Positions 1 through 6,149 of a DNA stretch of 6,819 nt are shown here, in pieces. The stretch is from positions 1 through 6,819 of the forward strand of contig CAMDWF010000123.1 in NCBI GenBank assembly GCA_945878795.1, written 5' to 3'. The position numbers were made by a program, and so were the translations under genes. The stretch is from Synechococcus sp. UW140. Its GTDB lineage: Bacteria > Cyanobacteriota > Cyanobacteriia > PCC-6307 > Cyanobiaceae. A model generated the notes under the pieces. The model saw nothing but the letters and a program-made list of their open reading frames with translations. It was not told the origin of the DNA and did not search any database. The first letter of the stretch is position 1. Each line of letters begins with the position of its first letter.

Positions 1-1
1 C

Positions 2-100
2 ATCCCCACGGCCCCCGGCGCCGGCGTTCGCCATGACGCCCGCATGGCCGCCGAAGTGACCGAAATCGTGCGGCGGGTATTTGCCGAGGAGTGGAGTTGA
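2..100 (+). CDS. C-terminal end of an unidentified protein (5' end outside window)
   Basis: An open frame enters from the left edge and ends at TGA 98-100, giving 32 residues. They start with IPTAPGAGVRHDARM and finish in a charged, helix-like stretch (EVTEIVRRVFAEEWS). Codon use is GC-rich like the rest of the chromosome and unlike the low-GC stretch that follows, so this is probably the end of a normal gene. I do not recognise the family. The Pro-Thr-x-Pro-Gly turn near the end vaguely recalls C-termini of enolase-superfamily enzymes, but that is too little to name a function. The next gene (Nif11-type) is convergent, with its stop 45 nt away. No strong terminator hairpin is visible between the two. 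Confidence 0.6.
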   Translation: MPTAPGAGVRHDARMAAEVTEIVRRVFAEEWS

Positions 101-145
101 AGCCTGTAGAGCAACAAGAACAATGTCAATTGGTTGATCAAGCTG

Positions 146-394
146 TCAACAGTTCCAGTTGGCGCTTGCCTGAGAAGAAATCCTCTCGCCAAGCGTCGCC
201 TTTGTCTGCCCAGATTCGATGGTCGGAGCTGAGTCGTGTCGAAAAAAGTTAAGCTGCTGCAGGGTGATTGCAAAGCCGTATTCAGCTGCAATCGCAACAA
301 TGTCTTCGGGGGAGGCAACCTGGCGAAGCTGGGCTTGAACGGCTGAATTAAAAGCAGCCAATGCGGTGAAAAGGTAGAATTGGTCTGAGGCCAT
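146..394 (-). CDS. Nif11-domain small protein
   Basis: This 82-residue protein starts at ATG 394-392; an in-frame TAA lies seven codons upstream, so no longer form exists. Residues about 5-50 fit the Nif11 (Nif11-like leader peptide) pattern: an amphipathic first helix (FYLFTALAAFNSAVQAQL), then SPEDIVAIAAEYGFAIT and a second helix. That is the usual [acidic]-(I/V)VAIA-x-x-x-GF signature. Nif11 proteins occur in cyanobacteria as stand-alone small proteins of unknown role or as leaders of ribosomal peptides such as prochlorosins. Here the tail (about residues 54-82) is Ser/Thr-rich and ends in a single Cys (ANWNC), with no Gly-Gly/Gly-Ala cleavage site and no second Cys. A lanthipeptide precursor is therefore unlikely, and no maturation enzyme lies in the window. 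No clear Shine-Dalgarno is seen. Local GC is lower than in neighbouring genes, which hints at recent acquisition. Confidence 0.75.
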   Translation of the reverse strand: MASDQFYLFTALAAFNSAVQAQLRQVASPEDIVAIAAEYGFAITLQQLNFFRHDSAPTIESGQTKATLGERISSQASANWNC

Positions 395-419
395 CAGGAT
401 GTTCAGTTACAACTCAGCC

Positions 420-447
420 AAATTATGTTGAAGCAGCGTGGCTCCAA
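420..447 (-). promoter_or_regulatory. Possible sigma70-type promoter for the Nif11 gene
   Basis: Read on the minus strand, TTGGAG (447-442) is followed after 16 nt by TAATTT (425-420). Transcription would start near 413, giving a leader of about 20 nt before ATG 394. The match to TTGACA/TATAAT is only partial and was found by eye in a relatively AT-rich stretch, so this is a weak call. Confidence 0.25.
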
Positions 448-465
448 GTATCTGAATTCACACGA

Positions 466-633
466 TCACATTGCTGCGATGACACTACCTGCTTTGGTGT
501 AGTTCCAGCTCTCGTTAAGGGGCTTGCGGGTCTGGTCGTGGTCCAGCCCAAGCATTAGGCAGGAACCAAACACCTGTTGATTCAGCCACACCACCTTGTG
601 ATCGCCACTATGGGACCCCCAGCCCATGGCCAT
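466..633 (-). CDS. Small ORF, 55 residues, unknown
   Basis: The frame runs from ATG 633-631 (a second ATG is at 627-625) to TGA 468-466. It encodes a mixed, protein-like composition, including GDHKVVWLNQQVFGSC, then LMLGLDHDQTRKPLNESWNY. Codon choice in the middle part (CTG, GTG, CAC, AAG, GAC, CAG, CGC, AAC) looks coding-like, and the opposite strand offers no better frame. It lies 71 nt upstream of the Nif11 gene on the same strand and 26 nt from the divergent metY remnant. I recognise no family, and no Shine-Dalgarno is visible. It may be a real small gene, or the remnant of a longer one: a second short frame (MTLIEFGRPYGHGLG, starting at 661) overlaps its first codons in another phase and could be a frameshifted N-terminus. 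Confidence 0.35.
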   Translation of the reverse strand: MAMGWGSHSGDHKVVWLNQQVFGSCLMLGLDHDQTRKPLNESWNYTKAGSVIAAM

Positions 634-659
634 AGGGTCGGCCAAATTCGATTAAAGTC

Positions 660-860
660 ATGACCACCTCTTGGTCGTTCGAAACTAAGCAGATCCATGC
701 CGGGTAGGTGGTAGACCCAACCACCCACTCCCAACTCACCCCCCAAGAGCAGGAGGCCACCGGCGTTACCACCGGATTGGTGCGACTTTCGGTGGGTATC
801 GAAAACCTGGCTGACATCCTTGCCGACCTGGAGCTGGGCTTCGGGGCTGTTGCCGCTTAG
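660..860 (+). pseudogene. metY: metY remnant: O-acetylhomoserine sulfhydrylase reduced to its two ends
   Basis: The functional enzyme uses PLP to make homocysteine from O-acetylhomoserine and sulfide, and is about 430 residues long. Here ATG 660 opens with MTTSWSFETKQIHAG, the typical MetY N-terminus. TAG 705-707 then stands where the family has Gln (HAGQ). The frame continues VVDPTT and passes directly into HSQLTPQEQ and GLVRLSVGIENLADILADL, which is the family's C-terminus, ending at TAG 858-860. In intact proteins DPTT lies about 20 residues from the start and TTHSQL about 45 from the end. Roughly 365 codons, including the PLP-binding core, are therefore missing in frame. The join lies in ACCACC (720-725), encoding Thr-Thr, consistent with deletion between short repeats. 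ATG of the metX remnant follows 3 nt after the stop, preserving the operon layout. The product cannot be active. Confidence 0.88.
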
Positions 861-863
861 GGC

Positions 864-1567
864 ATGACCACAACAGGGGGACCCCCTGGCCAGCGTCACC
901 CCGGCTGGTGGTCGTCGTTGGTTTGTGGTTTGCGCGAACGTGCTGGGGGGATGCCAGGGCAGCACGGGCCCTTACTTTCTAGCTCCTAACGGCCGGCGCT
1001 GGGGCAGTCGTTTCCCGACGATCACCGTGGCGGACATGGTTGCAGTGGAACGAGCTCTGAGCGATGCCTTGGGCATTACGCGACAGGCTTGGATGGTCGG
1101 ACTTTCCCTCGGTGGCATGCAGTTGCTCGAGTGGCTGGTGGCCCAGCCGAGCAGGGTGGCCGCCGCCATCGTGATCGGCACTGCGGCCGCCTGCAGCGCT
1201 GACCAGATCGGTGAGGATCCCTACGGCTGGCCCTCGACCACCATGCCGACAAATAGGCCCGGCGCTTCGACGCCAACAGCTACATCGTGCTCAGCCATGC
1301 CATGGGCCTGTTTGATCTGGGACGGGCCGAGGCGGGGTTGAGCAAGCCCTGAGCCAGATCTACCAACCCCTGATGGTGGTGGCGATCGACAGCGATCGTT
1401 TGTTTCCCCTGCCGATGCAACAGCGCCTTGCCAGCGGAGCGCCGGGCGCCAGCGGCCTTGCGCTGATCAAAAGCCCCCACGGCCATGATGGCTTTTTGGT
1501 GGAAACGGATCAGTTGGCCCGGATTGTGGCGTCGGCGATGCAAGGCTCCAGCCCGATTTCAGCCTGA
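864..1567 (+). pseudogene. metX: metX remnant: homoserine O-acetyltransferase, frameshifted and deleted
   Basis: MetX is an alpha/beta-hydrolase that acetylates homoserine with acetyl-CoA and is normally about 370 residues. Its pieces lie here in order but in changing phases. ATG 864 begins MTTTGGPPGQRHPGWW. A shift leads to RWFVVCANVLGGCQGSTGP (from 916) and FPTITVADMVAVERAL. The nucleophile elbow GLSLGG and GTAAACSADQIG follow in the same phase. After a gap of perhaps 90-100 codons another phase gives LDHHADK, TAG (1254-1256), then ARRFDANSYIVLSHAMGL up to a TGA near 1349. A third phase carries MVVAIDSDRLFP, with the catalytic Asp region, and SPHGHDGFL, with the catalytic His, ending at TGA 1565-1567. 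All three triad regions remain recognisable, so decay is fairly recent. At least two deletions, two frameshifts and one nonsense codon rule out function. The longest single open piece (925-1341) should not be called a gene. Confidence 0.88.
874..888. repeat. Short perfect inverted repeat in the metX remnant
   Basis: CAGGGGG and CCCCCTG face each other around a single A. It lies just after the metX start codon, inside the part encoding GGPPGQ. With a one-base centre it is a cruciform-type palindrome rather than a terminator, and no U-tract follows. It may simply reflect C-rich codons. Confidence 0.4.
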
Positions 1568-1599
1568 GGCTCTAGCTTCTACCCCCCGACCCCCCACCC

Positions 1600-2217
1600 A
1601 TGCAGATACGCCATGTGATCAACCTCCACAAGGGGTTGACATCCCTGGTGGTGGCTGGGCTGATGCTGGCCTATGGCAATTTTTCGGTGGGCCCCTGGGT
1701 GTACCTGGCGCTCCATGGCACCTACGGGGTGCTGTGGCTGCTGAAGGAGCGCATTTTCCCCGACCGCCAGTGGCAGCAGGCCATCGGTTGGCCCCAGGCC
1801 ATCGTCATGTTCCTGCTGCTGGGTCTGTACTGGCTGGCTCCATTCCTGCTGATTGCTTCTGGCGCGGTGCCGCCTCTGCCGCTGCTGGCTGGCGCCATCG
1901 CCATCAATCTGCTCGGTGTGTTTCTGCATTTCGCCAGTGATGCCCAGAAGCACTTTGTGCTCAAGCTGCAACCGGGACTGATTGAGGATGGTTTTTTCGC
2001 CCGCTGCCGCAACACCAACTATCTGGGCGAGGTGCTCATCTACCTCTCCTTTGCCATGGTGGCGATGCACTGGCTGCCCTATGCAGTGCTGGCCGCTTTT
2101 GGCCTGGCGGTGTTTCTACCAAACATGCGCAAGAAGGACCAATCCCTCGCCCGCTATCCCGGCTTTGAGGCCTACCGGGAGCGGTCGGGGTTGTTGCTGC
2201 CGCGGTTGCTGGGCTGA
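1600..2217 (+). CDS. Integral-membrane methyltransferase-like protein (ICMT/DUF1295-type)
   Basis: This intact 205-residue protein has four to five predicted membrane segments (about residues 12-28, 31-48, 66-87, 91-110 and 145-175). The C-terminal half carries the signature of isoprenylcysteine methyltransferase/DUF1295-type membrane enzymes. SDAQKHFVLK and GLIEDGFFARCRNTNYLGE correspond to the R-x-x-NYxGE motif that binds S-adenosylmethionine in the family. A closing PGFEAYRERSGLLLP matches the usual 'Y-x-x-Y...P' end. The substrate cannot be told; in bacteria the group includes methyltransferases and reductase-like lipid enzymes. The start ATG 1600 lies 32 nt after the metX remnant, with C-rich sequence and no Shine-Dalgarno. 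The gene may once have been cotranscribed with metYX, but its reading frame is undamaged. Its last 46 nt overlap the 3' end of convergent ileS, so no terminator separates them. Confidence 0.8.
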   Translation: MQIRHVINLHKGLTSLVVAGLMLAYGNFSVGPWVYLALHGTYGVLWLLKERIFPDRQWQQAIGWPQAIVMFLLLGLYWLAPFLLIASGAVPPLPLLAGAIAINLLGVFLHFASDAQKHFVLKLQPGLIEDGFFARCRNTNYLGEVLIYLSFAMVAMHWLPYAVLAAFGLAVFLPNMRKKDQSLARYPGFEAYRERSGLLLPRLLG

Positions 2218-5200
2218 GCCAGCACCGCCACGCAGCGGCCACACAAGCTGGGGTGGGCGGAGAACTGGCCGATGTCGGTTTCGTAGTGCCAGCAGCGCTC
2301 GCATTTCTGGCCCTTGGCCCGGCTGATGCGCACGGTGAGGCCGGCCTCAGTGGCCTCGGCGAGCACCTCGGTGGGGGTCTCGGTGGGGGTCTCGCCGCCA
2401 ATATGCAGCGCGGAGACCAGCAGCCAATCGGCCAGGTTGTCCACTTCCGGGTGGGGGCTGGTTTCCAGTAACGCGAGCCCGAGGGCCACTGAGTGAGCCG
2501 CTTTCGCCTCCCCATCGGCTGCGTCCAGAAGAAGCTGAACCTGGGCCTCTAGGGAAGAGCCGATCGGTTCGTGTTCGGTAGCCGCATTCGGGCTTGCCAC
2601 CACTGGCCGCCGGCCAGCGTCTAGTAGACGATTGACCATCGGTCGCAGCACCAGCAACAGGTCCTTGATCTGCGTATGGGCCTCGAACGTATAAGCCGTG
2701 TTGACCTGGGTGCGCCAGTCCTCCGGCACCGTGGGCCAGCCCCGCTCAAACACCGAGGCCTCGGCCACGGGATAGGGCAGGTTCTGCCAGATGTCTTCAG
2801 CCATGTGGCAAAGCACCGGCGCGATCAGGCCAGCGAGGCGCTCCACCACCAGATGGAGCACGGTCTGGCAGCTGCGGCGGCGGAAGGAATCGTCAGCACT
2901 CACGTACAGACGGTCTTTGGCGATGTCGAGGTAGACGTTGGAAAGATCCACCACGCAGAAGTTCTGTAGAGCTTGGAAGAAGCGGTAGAATTCATAGTCA
3001 TCAAAATCCTTGCTCACCGTATCGATTAATGCTGCAGTGCGCTGCAGCATCCAACGATCCAGCAGCGGCAGCTCGGCAATCGGCACCGCATCCTTAATGG
3101 GGTCAAAATCATGCAAATTACCCAGCAGATAGCGGGCCGTGTTGCGCACCTTGCGGTAGACATCCGCCAATTGCTTGACAATGCCGGGCCCCAGGGGCAC
3201 ATCGGCGGAATAATCCACCGAGCTCACCCACAGGCGCAGCACATCGGCCCCGTAGGCAGGCTCCTGCTTTTCGTTCTTACCCCCCTCCACCAACACGGCC
3301 GGATCGACCACATTGCCGAGGGATTTGCTCATCTTGCGCCCCTTCTCATCCAGGGTGAAGCCATGGGTGAGCACCGTTTTGAAGGGAGCCAGACCATTGA
3401 CCGCCACCGAGGTGAGCAAACTGCTCTGGAACCAACCCCGGTGCTGATCGGAGCCCTCTAAATATAAATCGGCTGGATAATTCAACCCCGTGCTGGCAAC
3501 CGTCCCGCCAGGAACCAGGCCTCCCAGCACCCCGGCCCAGGAGGAGCCCGAATCGAACCACACATCCATGGTGTCGGTGCCCTTGCGCCATTGGTCGGCC
3601 TCGCCAGCCCGCCCGGGGGGCAGCAAGTCCACCTCACTGCGCTCCCACCACACATCCGAACCACGCTCGGCCACCAGCGCCTGGATGTGGGTCAAACTGG
3701 CTTCATCCAGCAACACCTCGCCGGTTTCGCGGTGATAGAAAACCGGAATCGGCACCCCCCAGGTGCGTTGGCGTGAGATGCACCAATCGCCCCGGTCGCG
3801 CACCATCGCCTCGATGCGATTGCGGCCACTGGCGGGCATCCAGTTCACCTGGTCAATCGCCGCCAGGGCCTGCTCTCGAAACGCCGCCACCGAAGCGAAC
3901 CACTGCTCGGTGGCGCGAAAAATCGTCGGTTTACCGGTGCGCCAGTCGTAGGGATAGCGGTGTTCGTAGCGCTTTTCGGCCAGCAGCACCCCCGCATCCC
4001 GCAGGGCCGTGATGATGGCGCCATTGGCATCTTTAAGCACATTTAACCCGGCGAAAGGCCCGGCCTCCGCCGTCAGGATGCCGGCCTCATCCACCGGACA
4101 CAGCACCGGCAGACCGTTCTGGCGGCCGGTATTGAAATCATCGACGCCATGGCCGGGGGCGGTGTGCACCAGGCCCGTGCCCGATTCAATCGTGATGTAA
4201 TCGCCCCCCACCAGCACCGGCGAAGTGCGATCCAGCAGGGGATGGCGGTATTCGATGCCGACCAGTTCGCTGCCCTTGAGGGTCACCAGGGGCTCGAGGT
4301 CCAAGCCGGCGGTTTGGTGCAGGCGCTCCACCAGGTCCAGGGCCACCAGCAGGTAGCGGGGCGCCTCTGGGGCTGCTCCCCGGTCGCGGCAGAAGGCGTA
4401 CTCCAGGTTGCCGTTCACCGACACCGCCAGGTTGGCGGGCAGGGTCCAGGGGGTCGTGGTCCAGATGGCCACGAACACTTGCTCGCGATGGCCGGCCGCC
4501 GTCAAACCCTCGATGCCGGCCATGCGCAGGGGCGCCACCAGGGGACCCGGCAGGGACACCACAGGAAAAGCCACATAGACGCTTTGAGAGGTGTGGCCAT
4601 CGGGATATTCCAGCTCGGCCTCCGCCAGGGCCGTGCGGGAACTGGGACTCCAATGCACCGGCTTAAGGCCCCGGTAGATATGCCCAGCCTTGGCCATGGC
4701 CATGCGGCCAAACACGCCGATCTGGGCCGCCTCGTAGGCCGGATCCAGGGTCAGATAGGGCTGGTCCCACTCGGCCCAGATGCCCCAGCGCTGGAAGCCC
4801 CGCTTCTGTTGTTCCACCTGCTCGAGGGCCCAGTCGCGGGCCCGGCGCCGCAACTCCAGGGGGGTGAGGGCCCGGCGCTCTTCATCGCCCATGGCCTGCA
4901 GCACCTTGAGCTCGATCGGCAGGCCGTGGCAATCCCAGCCGGGCCGGAAGCGGGCCTTCTGGCCCTTGAGCAGGACATGTTTATTGATGATGTCCTTGAG
5001 AATCTTGTTGAGGGCGTGGCCCACATGCAGGGCCCCATTGGCGTAGGGGGGGCCGTCGTGCAGGGTGAAGACCTCGCCGGCATTGGTGCGGCTCAACCGT
5101 TCGTAGAGATTCTGACCTTCGGCGTTTTTCTGGGCCCACAGGGCCTGGAGTTCGGGTTCGCGCTCCCTGGCATTGGCCCGCATCGCAAAGGGCGTTTGCA

Positions 5201-5243
5201 GCAGGTTCAGCGTGTCCTTGTAGGAAGCCGGGCTGGCGGTCAC
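2172..5243 (-). CDS. ileS: Isoleucyl-tRNA synthetase
   Basis: Cytoplasmic class I enzyme that charges tRNA-Ile. Counting from GTG 5243-5241, the product has 1023 residues. Visible landmarks in order: HVGH (73-76, the HIGH motif, after DGPPYANG), the CP1 editing region beginning WTTTPWTLP (261) with GTGLVHTAPGHG, MDVWFDSGSSW, EGSDQHRGWF, and KMSKS (637-641). A C-terminal zinc site has Cys 981/984 (CERC) and Cys 1001/1004 (CGRC). The frame is open further up to TTG 5318, but that start would overlap the upstream gene by 50 nt. GTG 5243 leaves a 25-nt gap, has AAGG six bases upstream, and puts SYKDTLNLLQTPF close to the N-terminus. The protein is somewhat long because of a Thr/Pro/Glu repeat and low-complexity insert before the zinc site and a 15-residue tail running into the convergent gene. 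Probably cotranscribed with the 211-residue membrane protein gene. Confidence 0.96.
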   Translation of the reverse strand: MTASPASYKDTLNLLQTPFAMRANAREREPELQALWAQKNAEGQNLYERLSRTNAGEVFTLHDGPPYANGALHVGHALNKILKDIINKHVLLKGQKARFRPGWDCHGLPIELKVLQAMGDEERRALTPLELRRRARDWALEQVEQQKRGFQRWGIWAEWDQPYLTLDPAYEAAQIGVFGRMAMAKAGHIYRGLKPVHWSPSSRTALAEAELEYPDGHTSQSVYVAFPVVSLPGPLVAPLRMAGIEGLTAAGHREQVFVAIWTTTPWTLPANLAVSVNGNLEYAFCRDRGAAPEAPRYLLVALDLVERLHQTAGLDLEPLVTLKGSELVGIEYRHPLLDRTSPVLVGGDYITIESGTGLVHTAPGHGVDDFNTGRQNGLPVLCPVDEAGILTAEAGPFAGLNVLKDANGAIITALRDAGVLLAEKRYEHRYPYDWRTGKPTIFRATEQWFASVAAFREQALAAIDQVNWMPASGRNRIEAMVRDRGDWCISRQRTWGVPIPVFYHRETGEVLLDEASLTHIQALVAERGSDVWWERSEVDLLPPGRAGEADQWRKGTDTMDVWFDSGSSWAGVLGGLVPGGTVASTGLNYPADLYLEGSDQHRGWFQSSLLTSVAVNGLAPFKTVLTHGFTLDEKGRKMSKSLGNVVDPAVLVEGGKNEKQEPAYGADVLRLWVSSVDYSADVPLGPGIVKQLADVYRKVRNTARYLLGNLHDFDPIKDAVPIAELPLLDRWMLQRTAALIDTVSKDFDDYEFYRFFQALQNFCVVDLSNVYLDIAKDRLYVSADDSFRRRSCQTVLHLVVERLAGLIAPVLCHMAEDIWQNLPYPVAEASVFERGWPTVPEDWRTQVNTAYTFEAHTQIKDLLLVLRPMVNRLLDAGRRPVVASPNAATEHEPIGSSLEAQVQLLLDAADGEAKAAHSVALGLALLETSPHPEVDNLADWLLVSALHIGGETPTETPTEVLAEATEAGLTVRISRAKGQKCERCWHYETDIGQFSAHPSLCGRCVAVLAQPSNRGSNNPDRSR
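2367..2394. repeat. 12-bp tandem repeat inside ileS
   Basis: The unit CTCGGTGGGGGT occurs at 2367-2378 and 2379-2390, followed by a further CTCG. On the coding (minus) strand it encodes TPTETPTE just before the C-terminal zinc domain. The period is a multiple of three, so copy-number change would keep the frame. It lies in a linker that is probably variable in length among relatives. Confidence 0.8.
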
Positions 5244-5268
5244 GGTCGCCTTGGAGCGGGAGGTCGGA

Positions 5269-5904
5269 TTATCCCGCCCCGTCGTCTCCCGATCCCCCAG
5301 GCCCAGGGGAAACGTCAACCACCCCAGCCTCCGCAGCGGCCTTAACCGTTAGCGCCGGAGTTACCACAGCCGGAGCTACCGCAGCCGAAACCGGCTCAGC
5401 CGCAACAGCTTCAGCCGGAGTCCCATCAGCCGAAACCGCAACGGCGAGGGGCACCGCCGCCGACTCCAGGGCGGGCCGCACCCAACGTTTTGTGGTGCTG
5501 CGCCGGGCCCCGGGGCGGTGCTGGGCCAGCCAGCCCCCCAGCCCCCCTGCGGCCGCACCGGTTTGACCCACTAGGCCCAGCCCCGCCTGACCCAACTGGG
5601 CCAGGGCCGTGGACCAGCGTTCCCAGGAGCCAAGCCGCTGCTGTTCTTCGGGGCTGAGCTGGCGCCAGCGGGCTTGGCCTACTTCGGTTGCCAGTCGGCC
5701 GATCAGCAGACCAGCGCAAACCACCACCACCATCGGCGAACCGGTGAAGCGTTCCGCAGAGGTCACCAGAGCCAGGCCCAGGAGCAACACCAGGGCGCCC
5801 CAAGCCGCATCCCTCGGACGGCTGAGTTCGGGGGCGAGGAGGGGCAGCAACAGCACAGCCAGACCGAGCACCAAAGCCAGACTTCCCCCAACGTTGGCCA
5901 GCAT
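5269..5904 (-). CDS. Cyanobacterial membrane protein upstream of ileS, function unknown
   Basis: Using ATG 5904-5902 the product has 211 residues; a TTG three codons upstream is the alternative start. The N-terminal third is hydrophobic: segments at about 5-24, 34-50 and 57-70 are separated by a charged loop (PELSRPRDAAWG) and a short ERFTGSP turn. A cytosolic-looking stretch (EVGQARWRQLSPEEQQRL) follows, then a Gly/Ala-rich part with WLAQHRPGARR. The last ~60 residues are a low-complexity Ala/Val/Pro tail ending in GSGDDGAG. The layout (two to three membrane helices with an R-x-x-D loop, then a polar tail) is loosely like Ycf66-type proteins, but I cannot establish that. It ends 25 nt before the ileS GTG, so the two are probably one transcription unit, divergent from tRNA-Leu. 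No Shine-Dalgarno is evident. Confidence 0.7.
   Translation of the reverse strand: MLANVGGSLALVLGLAVLLLPLLAPELSRPRDAAWGALVLLLGLALVTSAERFTGSPMVVVVCAGLLIGRLATEVGQARWRQLSPEEQQRLGSWERWSTALAQLGQAGLGLVGQTGAAAGGLGGWLAQHRPGARRSTTKRWVRPALESAAVPLAVAVSADGTPAEAVAAEPVSAAVAPAVVTPALTVKAAAEAGVVDVSPGPGGSGDDGAG
5367..5438. repeat. 45-bp-period imperfect direct repeat in the Ala/Pro tail
   Basis: CAGCCGGAG recurs at 5367 and 5412, and CAGCCGAAACCG recurs at 5382 and 5427. Both pairs are exactly 45 bp apart. This indicates a decayed tandem duplication of a 15-codon unit in the tail of the membrane protein (VSADGTPAEAV versus VSAAVAPAV on the coding strand). Outside these blocks the copies have diverged. Confidence 0.6.
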
Positions 5905-5982
5905 GGCGGGCAAGCGGTTGGCGCCATTCTTGCTCGCCCAAGCGGCCAGGGGGGCGGCCCCTACTGCTTAGAGTCACCACAA
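5905..5982. promoter_or_regulatory. Divergent intergenic region between the ileS unit and tRNA-Leu
   Basis: These 78 nt separate the minus-strand membrane protein start from the tRNA 5' end, so they should hold both promoters. A GGGG-CGG-CCCC hairpin (5951-5961) sits in the middle. Weak elements for the tRNA could be TTGCTC (5930-5935) and an AT-rich TTAGAG (5968-5973), but their spacing is too long to be convincing. The call rests on gene arrangement, not on recognised boxes. Confidence 0.35.
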
Positions 5983-6064
<82 letters not shown>

Positions 6065-6149
6065 TCCGGACCCGAACGAAAGCCACACGCCTTGAGCTGA
6101 AGTTTTCGTAACCTGGAGATCCTTTGGCGATCCGACTGCGACTTAGGAG

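Noticed and set aside
146..394. Prochlorosin-type lanthipeptide precursor
   Set aside because: There is no double-glycine-type cleavage site, only one Cys in the tail, and no LanM-like enzyme in the window.
874..888. Intrinsic terminator between metY and metX
   Set aside because: The palindrome has a one-base centre and no following T-run.
582..965. 127-codon minus-strand open frame across the metY/metX junction
   Set aside because: It is antisense to recognisable MetY and MetX fragments, and its translation is unlike any protein I know.
705..1256. Amber readthrough or recoding, since both internal stops (705 and 1254) are TAG
   Set aside because: The remnants also carry frameshifts and large deletions that suppression could not repair, and the metY remnant itself ends at a TAG.
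925..1341. Short intact alpha/beta-hydrolase gene
   Set aside because: It is only the best-preserved phase of the metX remnant; the catalytic Asp and His regions lie in another frame downstream.
1579..2070. 163-codon minus-strand open frame opposite the methyltransferase gene
   Set aside because: It is His/Gln-rich antisense of a membrane protein gene, whose sense strand carries clear family motifs.
4149..5345. 398-codon plus-strand open frame opposite ileS
   Set aside because: It lies antisense to strongly conserved IleRS sequence and has a Gly/Gln/His-rich, low-information translation typical of the complement of a GC-rich gene.
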